Part shown: piece after piece, positions 25,801 through 40,800 of the stretch | Position numbering within the stretch: the stretch's first letter is position 1 | Layout of the letters: every line of letters starts with the position of its first letter | Source: Paraescarpia echinospica | Lineage: Eukaryota; Annelida; Polychaeta; Sabellida; Siboglinidae | Direction of reading: 5' to 3' | DNA length: 64,000 nt | Assembly (NCBI GenBank): GCA_020002185.1 | Contig: CM034538.1 | Coordinates: 66,053,389-66,117,388, forward strand | Position numbers and translations under genes: made by a program | Notes under the pieces: generated by a model | Database searches by the model: none | What the model was told of the DNA's origin: nothing | What the model saw: the letters and a program-made list of their open reading frames with translations, nothing else

Positions 25801-28800
25801 CTTGGCTGCCTACAACCTCACAACACTGTCACAATCTCTCTCATACCACCCCACCTTGGCTGCCTACAACCACACAACATTGTCACAATCTCTCTCATAC
25901 CACCCCACCTTGGCACCCTACAACCACACAACACTGTCACAATCTCTCTCACACCACCCCACCTTGGCACCCTACAACCACACAACACTGTCACAATCTC
26001 TCTCACACCACCCCACCTTGGCTGCCTACAACCACACAACATTGTCACAATCTCTCTCACACCACCCCACCTTGGCTGCCTACAACCACACAACATTGTC
26101 ACAATCTCTCTCACACCACCCCACCTTGGCAGCCGACAACCACACAACACTGTCACAATCTCTCTCTCATACCATCCCGCTTTGGCAGCCTACAACCTCA
26201 CAACACTGTCACAATCTCTCTCTCATACCATCCCACCTTGGCAGCCTACAACCACACAACACTGTCACAATCTCTCTCTCATACCATCCCGCTTTGGCAG
26301 CCTACAACCTCACAACACTGTCACAATCTCTCTCTCATACCATCCCGCTTTGGCAGCCTACAACCTCACAACACTGTCACAATCTCTCTCTCATACCATC
26401 CCGCTTCTACAACAACTGTCACAATCTCTCTCTCATACCATCCCGCTTTGGCAGCCTACAACCTCACAACACTGTCACAATCTCTCTCTCATACCATCCC
26501 GCTTTGGCAGCCTACAACCTCACAACACTGTCACAATCTCTCTCTCATACCATCCCGCTTTGGCAGCCTACAACCTCACAACACTGTCACAATCTCTCTC
26601 TCATACCATCCCGCTTTGGCAGCCTACAACCTCACAACAGTGTCACAATCTCTCTCTCATACCATCCCGCTTTGGCAGCCTACAACCTCACAACACTGTC
26701 ACAATCTCTCTCTCATACCATCCCGCTTTGGCAGCCTACAACCTCACAACACTGTCACAATCTCTCTCTCATACCATCCCGCTTTGGCAGCCTACAACCT
26801 CACAACACTGTCACAATCTCTCTCTCATACCATCCCGCCTTGGCTGCCTACAACCACACAACACTGTCACAATCTCTCTCATACCATCCCGCATTGGCAG
26901 CCTACAACCTCATAACACTGTCACAATCTCTCTCTCATACCATCCCGCTTAGGCAGCCTACAACCTCACAACACACCTTGGCAGCATACAACCACACAAC
27001 AGTCACAATGTGGCATGGCTCCATCCAGCAACATCCATCCATCTATAATATCTTCCATCCTTTGTATGTTAAATAGCTTCAACTGTTAGTTCAACACCAT
27101 TTTTTCTAAACTGTACTTTAAATAAGATTGATATATAATGTAATTAACTATATGCTACATATTAAGCAATTACCCATGACCTGATACTGATAACTTCACA
27201 AGCACTAAAGATTATGCAAATTACTCAGAGTAAATAACAATTTGAAAAAACCAAGAAACAATTCTGCATATCACGACGCCATCTTTAATCTGTGTCATAG
27301 TCAAGCAACTGACTACAAAGACCTGGTAAACAAATAGAATAACTCAATCTAATATACTTGACACACTAAAATGTCAAATAGAAATGCTGTCTAACCTTTT
27401 CTCTAACCGCATCCAACTCATCTCTGTAATTGCGTGCAGCCTTGGCGTCCTTACTCAGCATCAAGTTCTGCAATACAACAACAACATGAGCTCACCTATG
27501 TATTGAAGAGAGTGTGAGAGATTTAACATCAAGTGGAACTGACTCTTGGTGGGAGTAATATTATAATAATTGTGTTTTTAATTCAGACAATAAAATCAGT
27601 GTCCTTATAAAAAATAAAAAATACAGTAAATAAATAAATAGTCAAACCTTGCTTTATGTCCCACATTATTTCCATACTAGGCTAGAGCTGCCGATTGCCA
27701 ACTGCACCATATGCGAAATAGTTTGTTATTTGGCGAAAATAAAATTGAACTCTTTGCCAAATTGGTGAAACATTACTGTGGTCACTATTATTGACATTAT
27801 CAGCAGTATATCACTGGATTATTCACTGCCCGCCTCCCTTGGAGTTGTTTTAAACAACAGCTCATCACGCCGACCCAAATAATAGATCACTAATCCCTCC
27901 ATTTACCCAAGTCCACAGACAATGGTATGGGTTATTAGGGCGTATCACGATACATGGCGAGATTCCATGCGAGTGGAGCCGACTGGCGACATGCACAATC
28001 ATTGCCCACTGATTCTAATATTGCGGAAGCCAGGAAACAGTTGTTGACGTTTAGTTTATCGGTTTATTGTTCCTTTGTTAAATGTGTTATGGCGTTGTCA
28101 CTTCAGTTTTATATGAATTATACATCAGGGGAATTGCAGCAGCCAATGGCAGTCATATACTGAAATTTGTTATTGATCCCAACTTTTTTTTGTTTAAATG
28201 AAATAGATACTAATATTTATTTAATGTAACAAGAACCAGTACTTATTAAAATATTAAATATAATATATGGATTACATAACGTGATTAACAATTATATAAG
28301 AAATGGGAGTTAAAACGAGATGCATCGGTTTATCGCTTGTCATAAAACCGCAAATTTTTAAATGTTATAAGTTGTTATTTCAAAACAGTTCGGTAACCAT
28401 TTATATTTGAAAAGTTGCCTAAATGCATATAATCACCAAAAAGTATGCATTAGTTCAATAACATGTCATACTGGATGAAAGAATGCATAGTTGTCAATTG
28501 TTAACAAGGTCGCCAATAAGTTCGATCTAATTCATGTATGTTTGATGTGTCATCATCAGAACACATTATAAATGGAAAGACACATGTTAAAAACCTCTTT
28601 TACAATTTAGAGCCTGAATCACCCAGGCCAGGACTTTCAGTCTAGTATTTCAGTACATAACTAATCTGGGGAATTAATTTACTTAAGTAATCAGTTACTG
28701 AAAAATCAAATCATGTTTTCAAGTAGGTTATATGTTTATGCTATGTTTTAATCACTGCAGGGCAACAAGAGTAGGTGACTACATGTTTAGGCATAGATTG

Positions 28801-31800
28801 TTTTGAATTATTTGGCATGTTATTTTCTCTATATTTCAAGTATTGTTATTAGTTTATTATAGCAGTGTCAGTTTTACAGATGATGTTTGACTTTTAATAA
28901 TTGAAAAATCTGCCGATAATTTATTGTGTGTTTGTTAAATTAACAGTGGGTGTTCAACTTTCTTTTTTATAATTAAACAATGTTTAAACTATATTGGGTG
29001 TTTGTCAGCTTGACAGGTGTTTGGCTTTCTTTTATATATTAACAATATTATAAAGTTTGATTTGATTAAATTGGGTGTTTCGTTTTCTTGTGAGCATCCT
29101 ACCCGTGAATAATATAATGTTCTATATATATATATCGTGTTTTGCCTAAGTGTCTGCTAAAAAAATGGCTGAAGAAAATTTCATTTGATTAAAGAAAAGT
29201 GTGACTTGTAGCCAAATTGGCTAAACAAATATTACGCCCAGTGCTAGTCTAGCCATATATAGTAAAGTATGGGAAATTAGTCCTGCTAATACGGTCACCT
29301 TGCTATTTAGTCACTTTCGCCCTACGGTTTCGCCCTACGGTTAATAGTGAGATTCCACTGTACAGGACAATTTGAGACAGCTATACTACTATTGCTATAC
29401 TAACCTGTAACCTAAATGGCACAAGTTTTCCACACCAAATTGTTGAATTAATAAATGGTCTATCGAATATGCAAAACTACCTCTGCTTTGATGCTGCTGA
29501 GACTGGCTTTTGTGTCCTTGAGAACGTTCTTCAAGTCCAGCACCATTCTGTCACGTTCTTGTCTACAACAGTAGATTTAACAACATCTAAAGAATGAAGT
29601 TTATTTGATTCACACAAAATATAATTCTTCCTTTTGGTTTGAGACATCAATTTTAATTTGTATACGTAATAACCATACATATATATGACACACACATCAC
29701 ACCACATGCATGCCCTCATACACACACATCACACCACATGCATGCCCTCATACACACACATCACACCACATGCATGCCCTCATACACACACATCACACCA
29801 CATGCATGCCCTCATACACACACATCACACCACATGCATGCCCTCATACACACACATCACACCACATGCAAGCTCTCATACACACACATCACACCACATG
29901 CATGCCCTCATACACACACATCACACCACATGCATGCCCTCATACACACACATCACATCACATGCAAGCCCTCATACACACACATCACACCACATGCATG
30001 CCCTCATGCACACACATCACACCACATGCATGCTCTCACACACACACACATCACACCACATGCATGCCCTCATACACACACATCACACCACATGCATGCC
30101 CTCATACACACACACATCACACAACATGCATGCCTTCATACACACACATCACACCACATGCATGCCCTCATACACACACACATCACACAACATGCATGCC
30201 CTCATACACACACATCACACCACATGCATGCCCTCATACACACACATCACACCACATGCATGCCCTCATACACACACATCACACCACATGCATGCCCTCA
30301 TACACACACATCACACCACATGCAAGCTCTCATACACACACATCACACCACATGCATGCCCTCATACACACACATCACACCACATGCAAGCTCTCATACA
30401 CACACATCACACCACATGCATGCCCTCATACACACACATCACACCACATGCATGCCCTCATACACACACATCACACCACATGCAAGCTCTCATACACACA
30501 CATCACACCACATGCATGCCCTCATACACACACATCACACCACATGCATGCCCTCATACACACACAGTCATACCACATGCATGCCCTCATACACACACAG
30601 TCATACCACATGCTTGGCCTCATACACACACAGTATGTATGTTCATCAATATGAGTGAAGAGGTTCATCAGACTGGATATGGATGATTCAAATGAGTTAT
30701 ATTTTTACTTATCTCACAGACGGTTTACCTTTTTGTTCCGTGACGTCACGGGAAAAATGGTAAGAGAGCCCCAACATTTAATAATAGCCGCTGAAGGATA
30801 AGATAACAGATCTAAGAAAGACACTGGAGGATGACAAGTTGAGGGAGAAGGCTGATCTCTGGGAGAACTGGGAAGAGATGTGAACAAGCCTCATAAAGGG
30901 AACTGTGAGGAAGGATATGTATAAATGTCAACCAATCACATTATGACTTAATAAATATCATACAAAGACAATCTTCACAAAACAGTGGCGCCACATGGTG
31001 GACTACTGACCTATCCACTGTGTGGCGCCACTGTAAAGCTGTTGTGTTTGTAGTAACAGAATACTATTAAAATCAAACCCTGCAATTGAAGTTTCCTATA
31101 ATCTTTCTCAAGCTAATACAAATTATCGGTAATGATTTGCATAGTACACAACTTCAAGTACAGCCGTATTTAGCAAACCAACATGAATTTCAACTTGAAC
31201 AATTATCAGGATCTTCTTATGAGAGTATTGACACAGTAATATCTGATCTCGGTTTGTAAATGATTACATCTTCTTGAAGCACTTTGATGTTGAATACTGT
31301 CGAAATGTCATTTGATAAGATACAACAATCTTGAACCAATAAACCATCAATCACTGTCAATATATATTAAGCTATATAACTCACACAATGTGTTATCTTT
31401 GACAAGTCCAGTATGGGGTAAATTACAGTTACAATACTTCACAGTGGTGTACAGTGGAGACAGGCAAATGTTGCGCATGTCCAGCGAGATCTACCTCATA
31501 TGAGATCATCCTCAACCTTGCGTCCAGGACGATAATAGGTTATTTGAATACAATGTCTGCTCTCGTATTGACCATGTGACAAATAGTAGCTGTTTATGCA
31601 CACGAGATAGATAGCTTTTCACGAAAACGATTACCGTCAATTGATCGTTGTAATACTTCTGTCAAACATTTTTTCTAACAATTTGATGCCATAAAATGGA
31701 TTAAATAAGTCTTGTAAGCAAGAACTTAATCATGTTTCTGTTAAGACAGTATTGATGTATTTGACCACATCCAACATAAATCTACCCATTTAGGCCCAAA

Positions 31801-34800
31801 TCAATCGGACTTAAATTTTGTTTTTAATGATATATCCCCATACATGTCTCCTTTGTGAAATCTCTAAATCTTCACAAATGTCCAAACTGAGTGTGTGTTT
31901 GTATGTATGTGAGTGAATGACTGAGTGCGTCTGTGCGTGTGTGCGTGTTTATGTGTATACACATAATAATAATACAGGTTCTTTTACCATGCGATCTCTA
32001 ACTAATAGTTAATCAATATGCTCACACTATAGAAACACTATAAAACAATTAAAATAATATATAAATTAGTTATAAATTAAATAATTTACAAGATAAATAA
32101 AAAATAGATTAATAAATTAACAAGTCACTAAAATGTTCTATAAATAAATTTTGCTATTGTCCACCATAAGTTCGTTTAAATAAATATGTCTTCAGGTGAC
32201 GTTTAAATAAAACACAGACGGACCATCTCGTAGAGTCAGTGGCAGTTCATTCCATTTGGCAGAACCAGTTGACCATACTGATGCAGTCACTAAGTCTCTG
32301 GACACCGCACTCCAAGTCACCAGGTATGTGGGGACAGTAGGATGTGTATATCTGAAGATCATCTGCAAATTGATGATATTCCACAGAGTGCCTCGTTAGT
32401 ATGTCCTGCATTGGTGCTGTGTACACAGTGAACAACAACTGACCTAACTGCAAGCCTTGTGGAACACGTATCTCACAGGGCGTTCTTCAGATGAATCCAC
32501 CCCAATCCGGAGATGCTGGGTACGATCCAACATGTACGAACCGAACCATTCAAGTTCTGCACCAGATATTCCCAGGTGGCTATGCATAGTCTCTAGTAGG
32601 ATAGCGGCAGTAATTGGTGATATCGTGCTGCACTCTCATGAAAGCCGTTTCAGTGTTGTGTCGGGGTTTTGTATGCCAATTGTAGCTCCTCATGAAGGCC
32701 ATTGTCACTTAGATGTTGAATAAGTCATTTGGCAGTTACCTTTTCCAAGACACGAATTGCAAACTTGAAACTGGATGGTAATTTTTCAGCGTGTTTCGAT
32801 CCAAGGTCGGTTTTTTTCAACAGCGGCGTTATGACAGCCTTCTTGAGTTCTCGCGGAACAGTGCCCGACTCGAAAGACATATTGATAAGATGAGTCAGTA
32901 TTTGAATATGAGCAGGAAGAGTACTCTTTAGTAGCGATGTAGGTAGAGGGTCCAAGCATGATGACTTGGGTTTAGCATCCTGGATAACATTCTGTACTTC
33001 ACACATACTTGCAGCATACATTTCAGTCATAGGATGTTCAACTACTCGCTGTTTCGCAGTTTCAACGTTGCTCATGTTTGTTTCCGAGGCATCAATTTCA
33101 TTCAACATTTTTGCAATGTTTCCTTCAAAAAAGTTCAGAAACTGGCAACATAATTTCTCCTTTGAATCAGTGTCAGGCAGTTTGGAAGATTTCACATTGA
33201 GCAGGCTGTTCACGGCTTCGAAGGCTGTACTCTGATCGGCATCTTGGAGTAGATTCTGGTAATATTGAATTTTCGCTTGCCGGATCCTCGCGCTGACAGC
33301 ATTACGATGATTCACGTATATTCGTCTGTGTATGTCTAATCCCAAAGCACACCAAATGTTCTAATTTTCGCATTGCATGTAGTACCTCGCAGTACCAAGG
33401 TGGAGTTCTTCTCTTGCGTGGCCGCCGTAGCATTACCTGAGCAATTTCATCCAAAGCCGAATTAACAGCACACGTATATATATATATATATATCAAGAAT
33501 GGGATCCAGATCTGTGGATGATGTATTAAAGCCAGATAAGTTGGAATTGATTTCACTGGTCAGTGTTTCACAATCAACATGTCGAAGGTCTCTTCTGGGT
33601 TGTAGTTTAGCCTGGGGGTATTTCTTCTGGGTTGTAGTTTAGTCTGGGGGTATTTCATGTGGGCTGTGTGCTTGATAGAGAATGTTACTGATTTGTGGTC
33701 AGATATTTCGCTGCTGATCACAGACACTTTGCTGATGATAGGGTCGGTTGCCCGTGAGATGACAAGATCCAAAGTGTGACCAGCCTTGTGAGTTGAACAA
33801 TCAACATATTGATGTAGATCATGTATCTTTAGTAAATCCACCCCTGGTGCTGAACAAATGTCAACATGCAGACTGAAATCTCCCGTGATGACGACTCTCC
33901 CAACAGAAGAAGCCAGGTTAGCAGTCAAGTCATCGAATTCGTCCAAGAACACTGGTATAGGTAACGATGGTGGACGGTATATTGCAAGCACTGTCAGATG
34001 CTTACATCGCACTGTTAAATGCTCGAATGAAGAGTATTCCAGTATTTGTCTGTATAAACGGCAGTTCGGTTTTGTGCACCACCTCTCTTTTCTTTTCTTC
34101 CAACTCTGAAAAATAGCCTGGAAGACACATGTTGATGACTGTAGCAGTGTCTTCTTCGTTTAACCAAGCCTCTGTCACAGGGCTGCCTACCTCACAAAAA
34201 CAATTTTGTAATGAACCCCCCCCCCACATCGCATCCCGCCCCGCTCCCCAGTCCACAAGGTTGCCAATGAAACCTTTCTCTGAAGTAGACAGAGTGACAA
34301 ACCCAGCCTGTTCACTGTGCCTTGAAAGTTACTAATTTAATCATCAAAAGTAGATACTTTGTTTCAACATAATTATTGTGTTGCTACACTGTAACTCCTG
34401 TCTGCAGTTAAGGTGGTTGGTTAGCACTTCAAAGGGATGCTTGTTTAACAACATCCAATAAGTTACATTGTGTTAATTTTTTTTACAGCTGTCAAAGTCC
34501 ATGCATGGCCAGACATGCCCAAGTGATTACATCTGTAAAGCACCACCGTGGGAAAAACTGCACCAGTGAATAGCCAATAATCATCCAAAGAGCTTCTAAA
34601 TTTACAACACACAGAAGGAAACATTAGAATTATTATTAACAGTCAATGACAAAGTTAAATTGTTGTATTTGAATAAAAACCTTTGAATAAAAATATGATA
34701 ATTTTATAGCAATTACAACAATTATAATACTCATTTTATATTCTTTTACAACATTTTATAATTATATTCATAACTTTCAGAAACCATAACTATTTATTGT

Positions 34801-37800
34801 AATTTAATGGTTCTATCTAATGTCATCTTACTATTTCTTTCATTATATAATTCTACACCTGTAAATTTAATTAATATCTAGACGCGCATTAATGACTGAT
34901 ATTTTTGCTGCTGTAATTTCTGTTGAATGACAGATGCAGACATAATAATATGCCAATGAGCCACATGCCAGGCAGTCATCAGCAGGCTGCTGGCAGTCAA
35001 AGTTGTAACATTGTACACAGGCACAGCATTGGATGACATCACCGTACTGACTTTGTAGAACTTGTAGTGGACTAAATATTTGTTGATAAATTGTAACAAA
35101 TGAATGATGACAGTTTCTTCAGGGCATCTCGAGCAGCATTATTTATAGATTTAGCAACTCTTTAATGTGTATCACTTTCTGTAGTGGGATATTTGTATTC
35201 CCGTAATACGGCAGCAGTTTCCGTAATGCTGTAATCTGAGGTGAATTTCCGTAACGATTACAGAAAATCCGTAACGGTAGGCAGCCTTGCTGTAAATATG
35301 GTGACCTCAGCCACCGTGTCAATGATGTGTGTGTGTATATACGACACCCAAGGGAGGCAAGGGAGGCAAGTGAAAGGCTTAGAAACAACTGCCGGTGAGA
35401 CACAGAAACAGAGAGAAGGAAGATTAAACGAGCTAGAAAAGATGGAAAAAACAAAGAGGAAGCAGTGAACGCCCCTTGTTGACGAACTATATACTCTTAG
35501 CAAAAAGGCCTACATAAATTAGAAAGAAAATAAGTTCATGCACTTGGACAATGTCCATCAAGGCCAGTGTGCACTACAAATACATCTGAGATGATGCTTC
35601 CAGTAGCCTGACACTTACAGTTCCTCATGGAGTCCGTGCAGTCTCGTCTTGCACTGAGCGAGTTCCTTCTGTAGGTGGTGGGTCTCTAGGGAGGACGGGG
35701 GACTCAATGGTCCCCTCTTCTCCCCCAACTCACACAGGTAGTAGTCTCGCTCCTGGGAGAGCAGGGACACCATCTGGGAACATACAACACTGTCAGTAGA
35801 AGTAATCCTCCTCGCCATCTTACCAATGTCTACATCATAAGACAGAATGCATGCTTCTGTCTGTCTGCATGTCTGAATATATATATCTCTGTGGGACTGA
35901 AACGTTGTAAGCTTTAACCAGACGATTGCAAATGGCGTCTTTTCTTGCTGGGTAACACTGGAGTAACTCTACTAGTGTGTCACTAGTCAACAGAAATATT
36001 GTTACTAATAGTCTGTTGTTTATACTAGAAAAAAATGTCCCTACTTTGAATGGTGAAACACAGAGTTTCCCGGAGTATTTCATGAATGAGCTTTTTTTAT
36101 GATGTAAAATGTGTAAAGCATCCCAACTGACCCGCATTCCTCATATAACCTCTTACCAATGTGTCTAACAACAGAAACGTGACCCATCACAACGGTTTAG
36201 ATCATAAGGTGCGGTGGTGTCATCTGTGTAAGTAATTGCTGCTTTTTTAACAAGGTTAATTTAGTAAAAAAAACTATTGATAAAGTCCACCATTTTGAAA
36301 ATACAAATCATGCAGCCACCCAGATTGCAACATGTGATGTTTTGTGGCCTATCAAGGTGATATCTTAGTTGTTGTTGTTGTCCTGTCTGCCCATGAGTTG
36401 ACATACCTGAGCGTAGCTGTCACGTTCCTGGATGACACCGTTGAGAATGTTGTAGAAGTTCTTGAACTGTTCGTCTGAATCGAGTCGGTAGTCGACTGAT
36501 ATGGCATGCTGTGGGAGATTGGTGATCTGAATAAACAAATCAGTGTAGAGAGACCATTGAGAGACAATCTTTAATAAGATTGCTATATTGGTTTGTTCGT
36601 CAACGATTATTCTTGATTTCACAATTAATTATGACAAACATCACGTAGACTCGTAGAGTAATAATTTACCTTGTCAAACAATCTTAAACAATCTTTAAAA
36701 GTATCAGTGAAATGACTAACCTATTCAACATCTGATCACTATCCCCCACACTATTTATATTACATTGTTCTCGTACTGATATACATACATTTTATGTACA
36801 CCTAAACATTGTATATAATTACACACATTAAGAACAATGGCTTAAATTAAGCTAAGTACAACTTAAATGACAATTATATTCCCATGTGTTAAATTATAGT
36901 CTACCACTGCTCTATGAAAACAACCACTAAACATGCACATCCTGCCACCATTATATCAATGCATACAATATGCAGCAGGTATATGTGTGCGTCTGTTTGA
37001 TGAATGCTTCAATGAAGTCAGACTACTGGCAAAGAAAACAGCTAATGCATTTGAGCAGCTACATGAAAAGAACCCATTACAACTGGTAAGGCAAATGTCA
37101 AAGCTGTGACTCAAGGTAATTAGAATCTACGTGTTGTAAGTGGTCTGTTTAGTCTAGTTGCCTCTCTAAAATGACATCAAACATGTGTGTGCTATTGTGT
37201 TATAATGAGTAGTGTAATGTTTGATGTCAAGTGTATGTACATGAAATATGATAGATCCCAGCTGAAACCAGTTACCCGGTACCTTTTGTTAGTGCACATT
37301 TTGTAGTGAGAATGTCTGGGTCTTGTTTACAACAAAATGTCAATTTGAAAAAAAAACCTAAATATTTATCTAATATATAGGATTTCTTAAGTTACATTAA
37401 AAGTAGTCTAATTAAGTTATGTGAAAAATAAATATGAAAGTTCTGCAGCATAAATTATGCATTACATATTTTATAAGGTACTTTTAATTAATTGTGTTAG
37501 TTGAGTTTGATCTCATTAGGATAATTTATATAAAAAAGATTTATAATTATGTTTTATGTGTTCCACAATATATGGTCATAAAAGAATCATTTACATCACA
37601 CACAACACACCCATTTGATGTGTTCCACAATGTATGACCACATAAGGATCTTTGATATCACATGACCCACGTGTTTAATGTGTTCCACAATGTATGACCA
37701 TATAAGGATCTTTGATATCACATGACCCACCTGTTTGATGTGTTCCACAATATATGACCACATAAGGATCTTTGACATCACATCACCCATCTGTTTGATG

Positions 37801-40800
37801 TGTTCCACAATATATGACCACATAAGGATCTTTGACATCACATGACCCACCTGTTTGATGTGTTCCACAATGCATGACCACATAAAGATCTTTGATATCA
37901 CATAACCCACCTGTTTGATGTGTTCCACAATGTATGACCATATAAGGATCTTTTATATCACATGACCCACCTATTTGATGTGTTCCACAATGTATGACCA
38001 TATAAGGAGCTTTGATATCACATGACCCACCTGTTTGATGTGTTCCACAATGTATGACCATATAAGGATCTTTTATATCACATGACCCACCTGTTTGATG
38101 TGTTCCACAATGTATGACCACATAAGGATCTTTGATATCACATGACTCACCTGTTTGATGTGTTCCACAATATATGACCACATAAGGATCTTTGATATCA
38201 CATGACCCACCTGTTTGATGTGTTCCACAATATATGACCATATAAGGATCTTTGATACACATGACCCACCTGTTTGATGTGTTCCACAATGTATGACCAT
38301 GTAAGGATCTTTGATATCACATCACCCACCTGTTTGATGTGTTCCACAATGTATGACCATAAAAGGATCTTTGATATCACACGACCCACCTATTTGATGT
38401 GTTCCACAATGTATGACCATATAAGGATCTTTGATATTACAAGACCCACCTGTTTTATGTGTTCCACAATGTATGACCATATAAGGATCTTTTATATCAC
38501 ATGACCCACCTGTTTGATGTGTTCCACAATGGCTTCCTGAACGTGAATGTCGAGTTTAGTGATGATGTCGATGTAGTATTCTTTGCGTGGACACTGCACC
38601 GCACAGCCCAGTAACTGAAGCAACACATGGCTGAGTGCTGCCAGTCCACTCTCTGGCAACATCAAACATACCTTTATTATTATTGTCTCAGAACTAAATT
38701 AATAAAATTATATTATCATCTGAACATATTTCTTTTTAACTGCATTTATCATCCTTAGTTCCCAGGCCAGCATCATCCATACCTTCATTACATTAATCTG
38801 CAGCTCTTTTTCCTGAATGTTCACTAGTGATGGCTGCAAGACAAGATCAAAATATTCAGAAAGAAAACTACTTTCTTGTGAGGTTATTTATAATGACTAA
38901 TGACACTAGCCTCTGTAAACAACACCCTTACTCAGGGGGACCAGATTACCCTCTGTAGACAACACCCCTGATCAGGGCCACCAGACTACCATCTGTAGAC
39001 AACACCCTTGATCAGGGCCACCAGACTACCCTCTGTAGACAACACCCTTGATCAAGGCCACCAGACTAACCTCTGTAAAGAACACCCTTACCCAGGGCCA
39101 CTGCACTAGCCTCTGTAAACAACACCCTTACTCAGGGCCACTGCACTAGCCTCTATAAACAACACCCTTACTCAGGGGCACCAGATTATCCTATGTAGAC
39201 TACACCCTTGATCAGGGCCACCAGACTACCCTCTGTAAACAACACCCTTATTCGGGACCACTGCACTAGCCTCGGTAAACAACACCCTTGATCAGGGCCA
39301 CCAGACTACCCTCTGTAAACAACACCTTTGATCATGGCTACCAGCCTACCCTCTGTAAACAACACCCTTGATCAGAGCCACCATATCACACTCTGTAAAG
39401 AACACCCTTGATCAGGGCCACCATATCAGCCTCTGTAAACAACACCCTTGATCAGGGCCACCATATCACCCTCTGTAAACAACACCCTTGATCAGGGCCA
39501 CCATATTACCCTCTGTAAACAACACCCTTGATTAAGGCCACCATATCACCCTCTGTAAACAACACCCTTGATCAGGGCCACCACATCACCCTCTGTAAAC
39601 AACACCCTTGATCAGGGCCACCATATCCCCATCTGTAAAGAACACCCTTGATCAGGGCCACCAGAATACCCTCTGAAAAGAACACCCTTGATCAGGGCCA
39701 CCAGAATACCCTCTGAAAAGAACACCCTTGATCAGGGCCACCAGACTACCCTCTGTAAAGAACAACCTTGATCAGGGCCACCATGTCACCCTCTGTAAAC
39801 AACAGCCTTGCGCAGGGCCACCATATCACCCTCTGTAAACAACACCCTTGATCTGGGATACCATATCACCATCTGTAAACAACACCCTTGATCAGGGCCA
39901 ATATAATACCATTCTGTAAACAACACCCTTGATCAGGGCCACCACATCACCCTCTGTAAAGAACACCCTTGATCAGGGCCACCATATCACCATCTGTAAA
40001 GAACACCCTTGATCAGGGCCACCAGAATACCCTCTGAAAAGAACACCCTTGATCAGGGCCACCAGAATACCCTCTGAAAAGAACACCCTTGATCAGGGCC
40101 ACCAGACTACCCTCTGTAAAGAACAACCTTGATCAGGGCCACCATGTCACCCTCTGTAAACAACAGCCTTGCGCAGGGCCACCATATCACCCTCTGTAAA
40201 CAACACCCTTGCTCAGGGCCACCATATCACTCTCTGTAAAGAACACCCTTGATCAGGGCCACCATGTCACCGTCTGTAAACAACAGCCTTGTGCAGGGCC
40301 ACCATATCACCCTCTGTAAAGAACACCCTTGCTCAGGGCCACCATATCACTCTCTGTAAAGAACACCCTTGATCAGGGCCACCATATCACCCTTTGTAAA
40401 CAACACCCTTGCTCAGGCATGAGGGCCACCAAAATGTCCTTGTAAATAATAACCTTGCTCAGGGCCTAACCTTGTAAAATGATCATCATAATATTAACCG
40501 AGTAGTAATTCTCTAGTAAGTCAGTCGTATTAGTTAACTTTGTAACTGATGGAGAGATGCTTGGTAGAGTACCGGCCATGGAAGAATTAGAGCCAGAGGA
40601 TCAATACTAATAGGGCAATGGTGGGGACAGAATTCTCATAAAGATGTACTTGATTGACCACTCAATTGCCCCAGTGTGACTATCCCTGATATTATGACAT
40701 TAAGTGGCCAGTACGTCCACTACGATGACCAGTAGATTAATACTTGTGTAGACATTATTGGACAAGAATGAGATAGTGCCAGTAATGTAATAATTACTAG

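Larger units (their letters stand above)
21960..26990. repeat. 54-56-bp minisatellite, about 70 visible copies, made of the intron 9/exon 10 junction
   Basis: Each unit holds, on the minus strand, about 20 nt of intron end (GTTGTGTGGTTGTAG) and 34 nt equal to the start of exon 10 (GCAGCCAAGGTGGGGTGGTG and onward). The first unit is the real exon boundary; copies fill nearly all of intron 9. Subfamilies differ by CTTGGCTGC, ATTGGCAGC, TTTGGCAGC and CTTGGCACC. In 54-bp units the exon frame meets TAG just before the next unit. The array contains the assembly gap, so its true length is unknown. Confidence 0.96.

Noticed and set aside
21939..27076. Very long plus-strand open frames (1223-1658 codons) of His/Thr/Ser/Pro repeats
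   Set aside because: They run through the 54-bp array and straight across 1000 Ns. Three overlapping frames are open at once, and the region is intron 9 of a well-supported minus-strand gene.
29685..30686. Three overlapping His/Thr-rich frames of about 300 codons
   Set aside because: A 32-bp repeat cycles through all frames; the three translations are the same repeat shifted. No gene.
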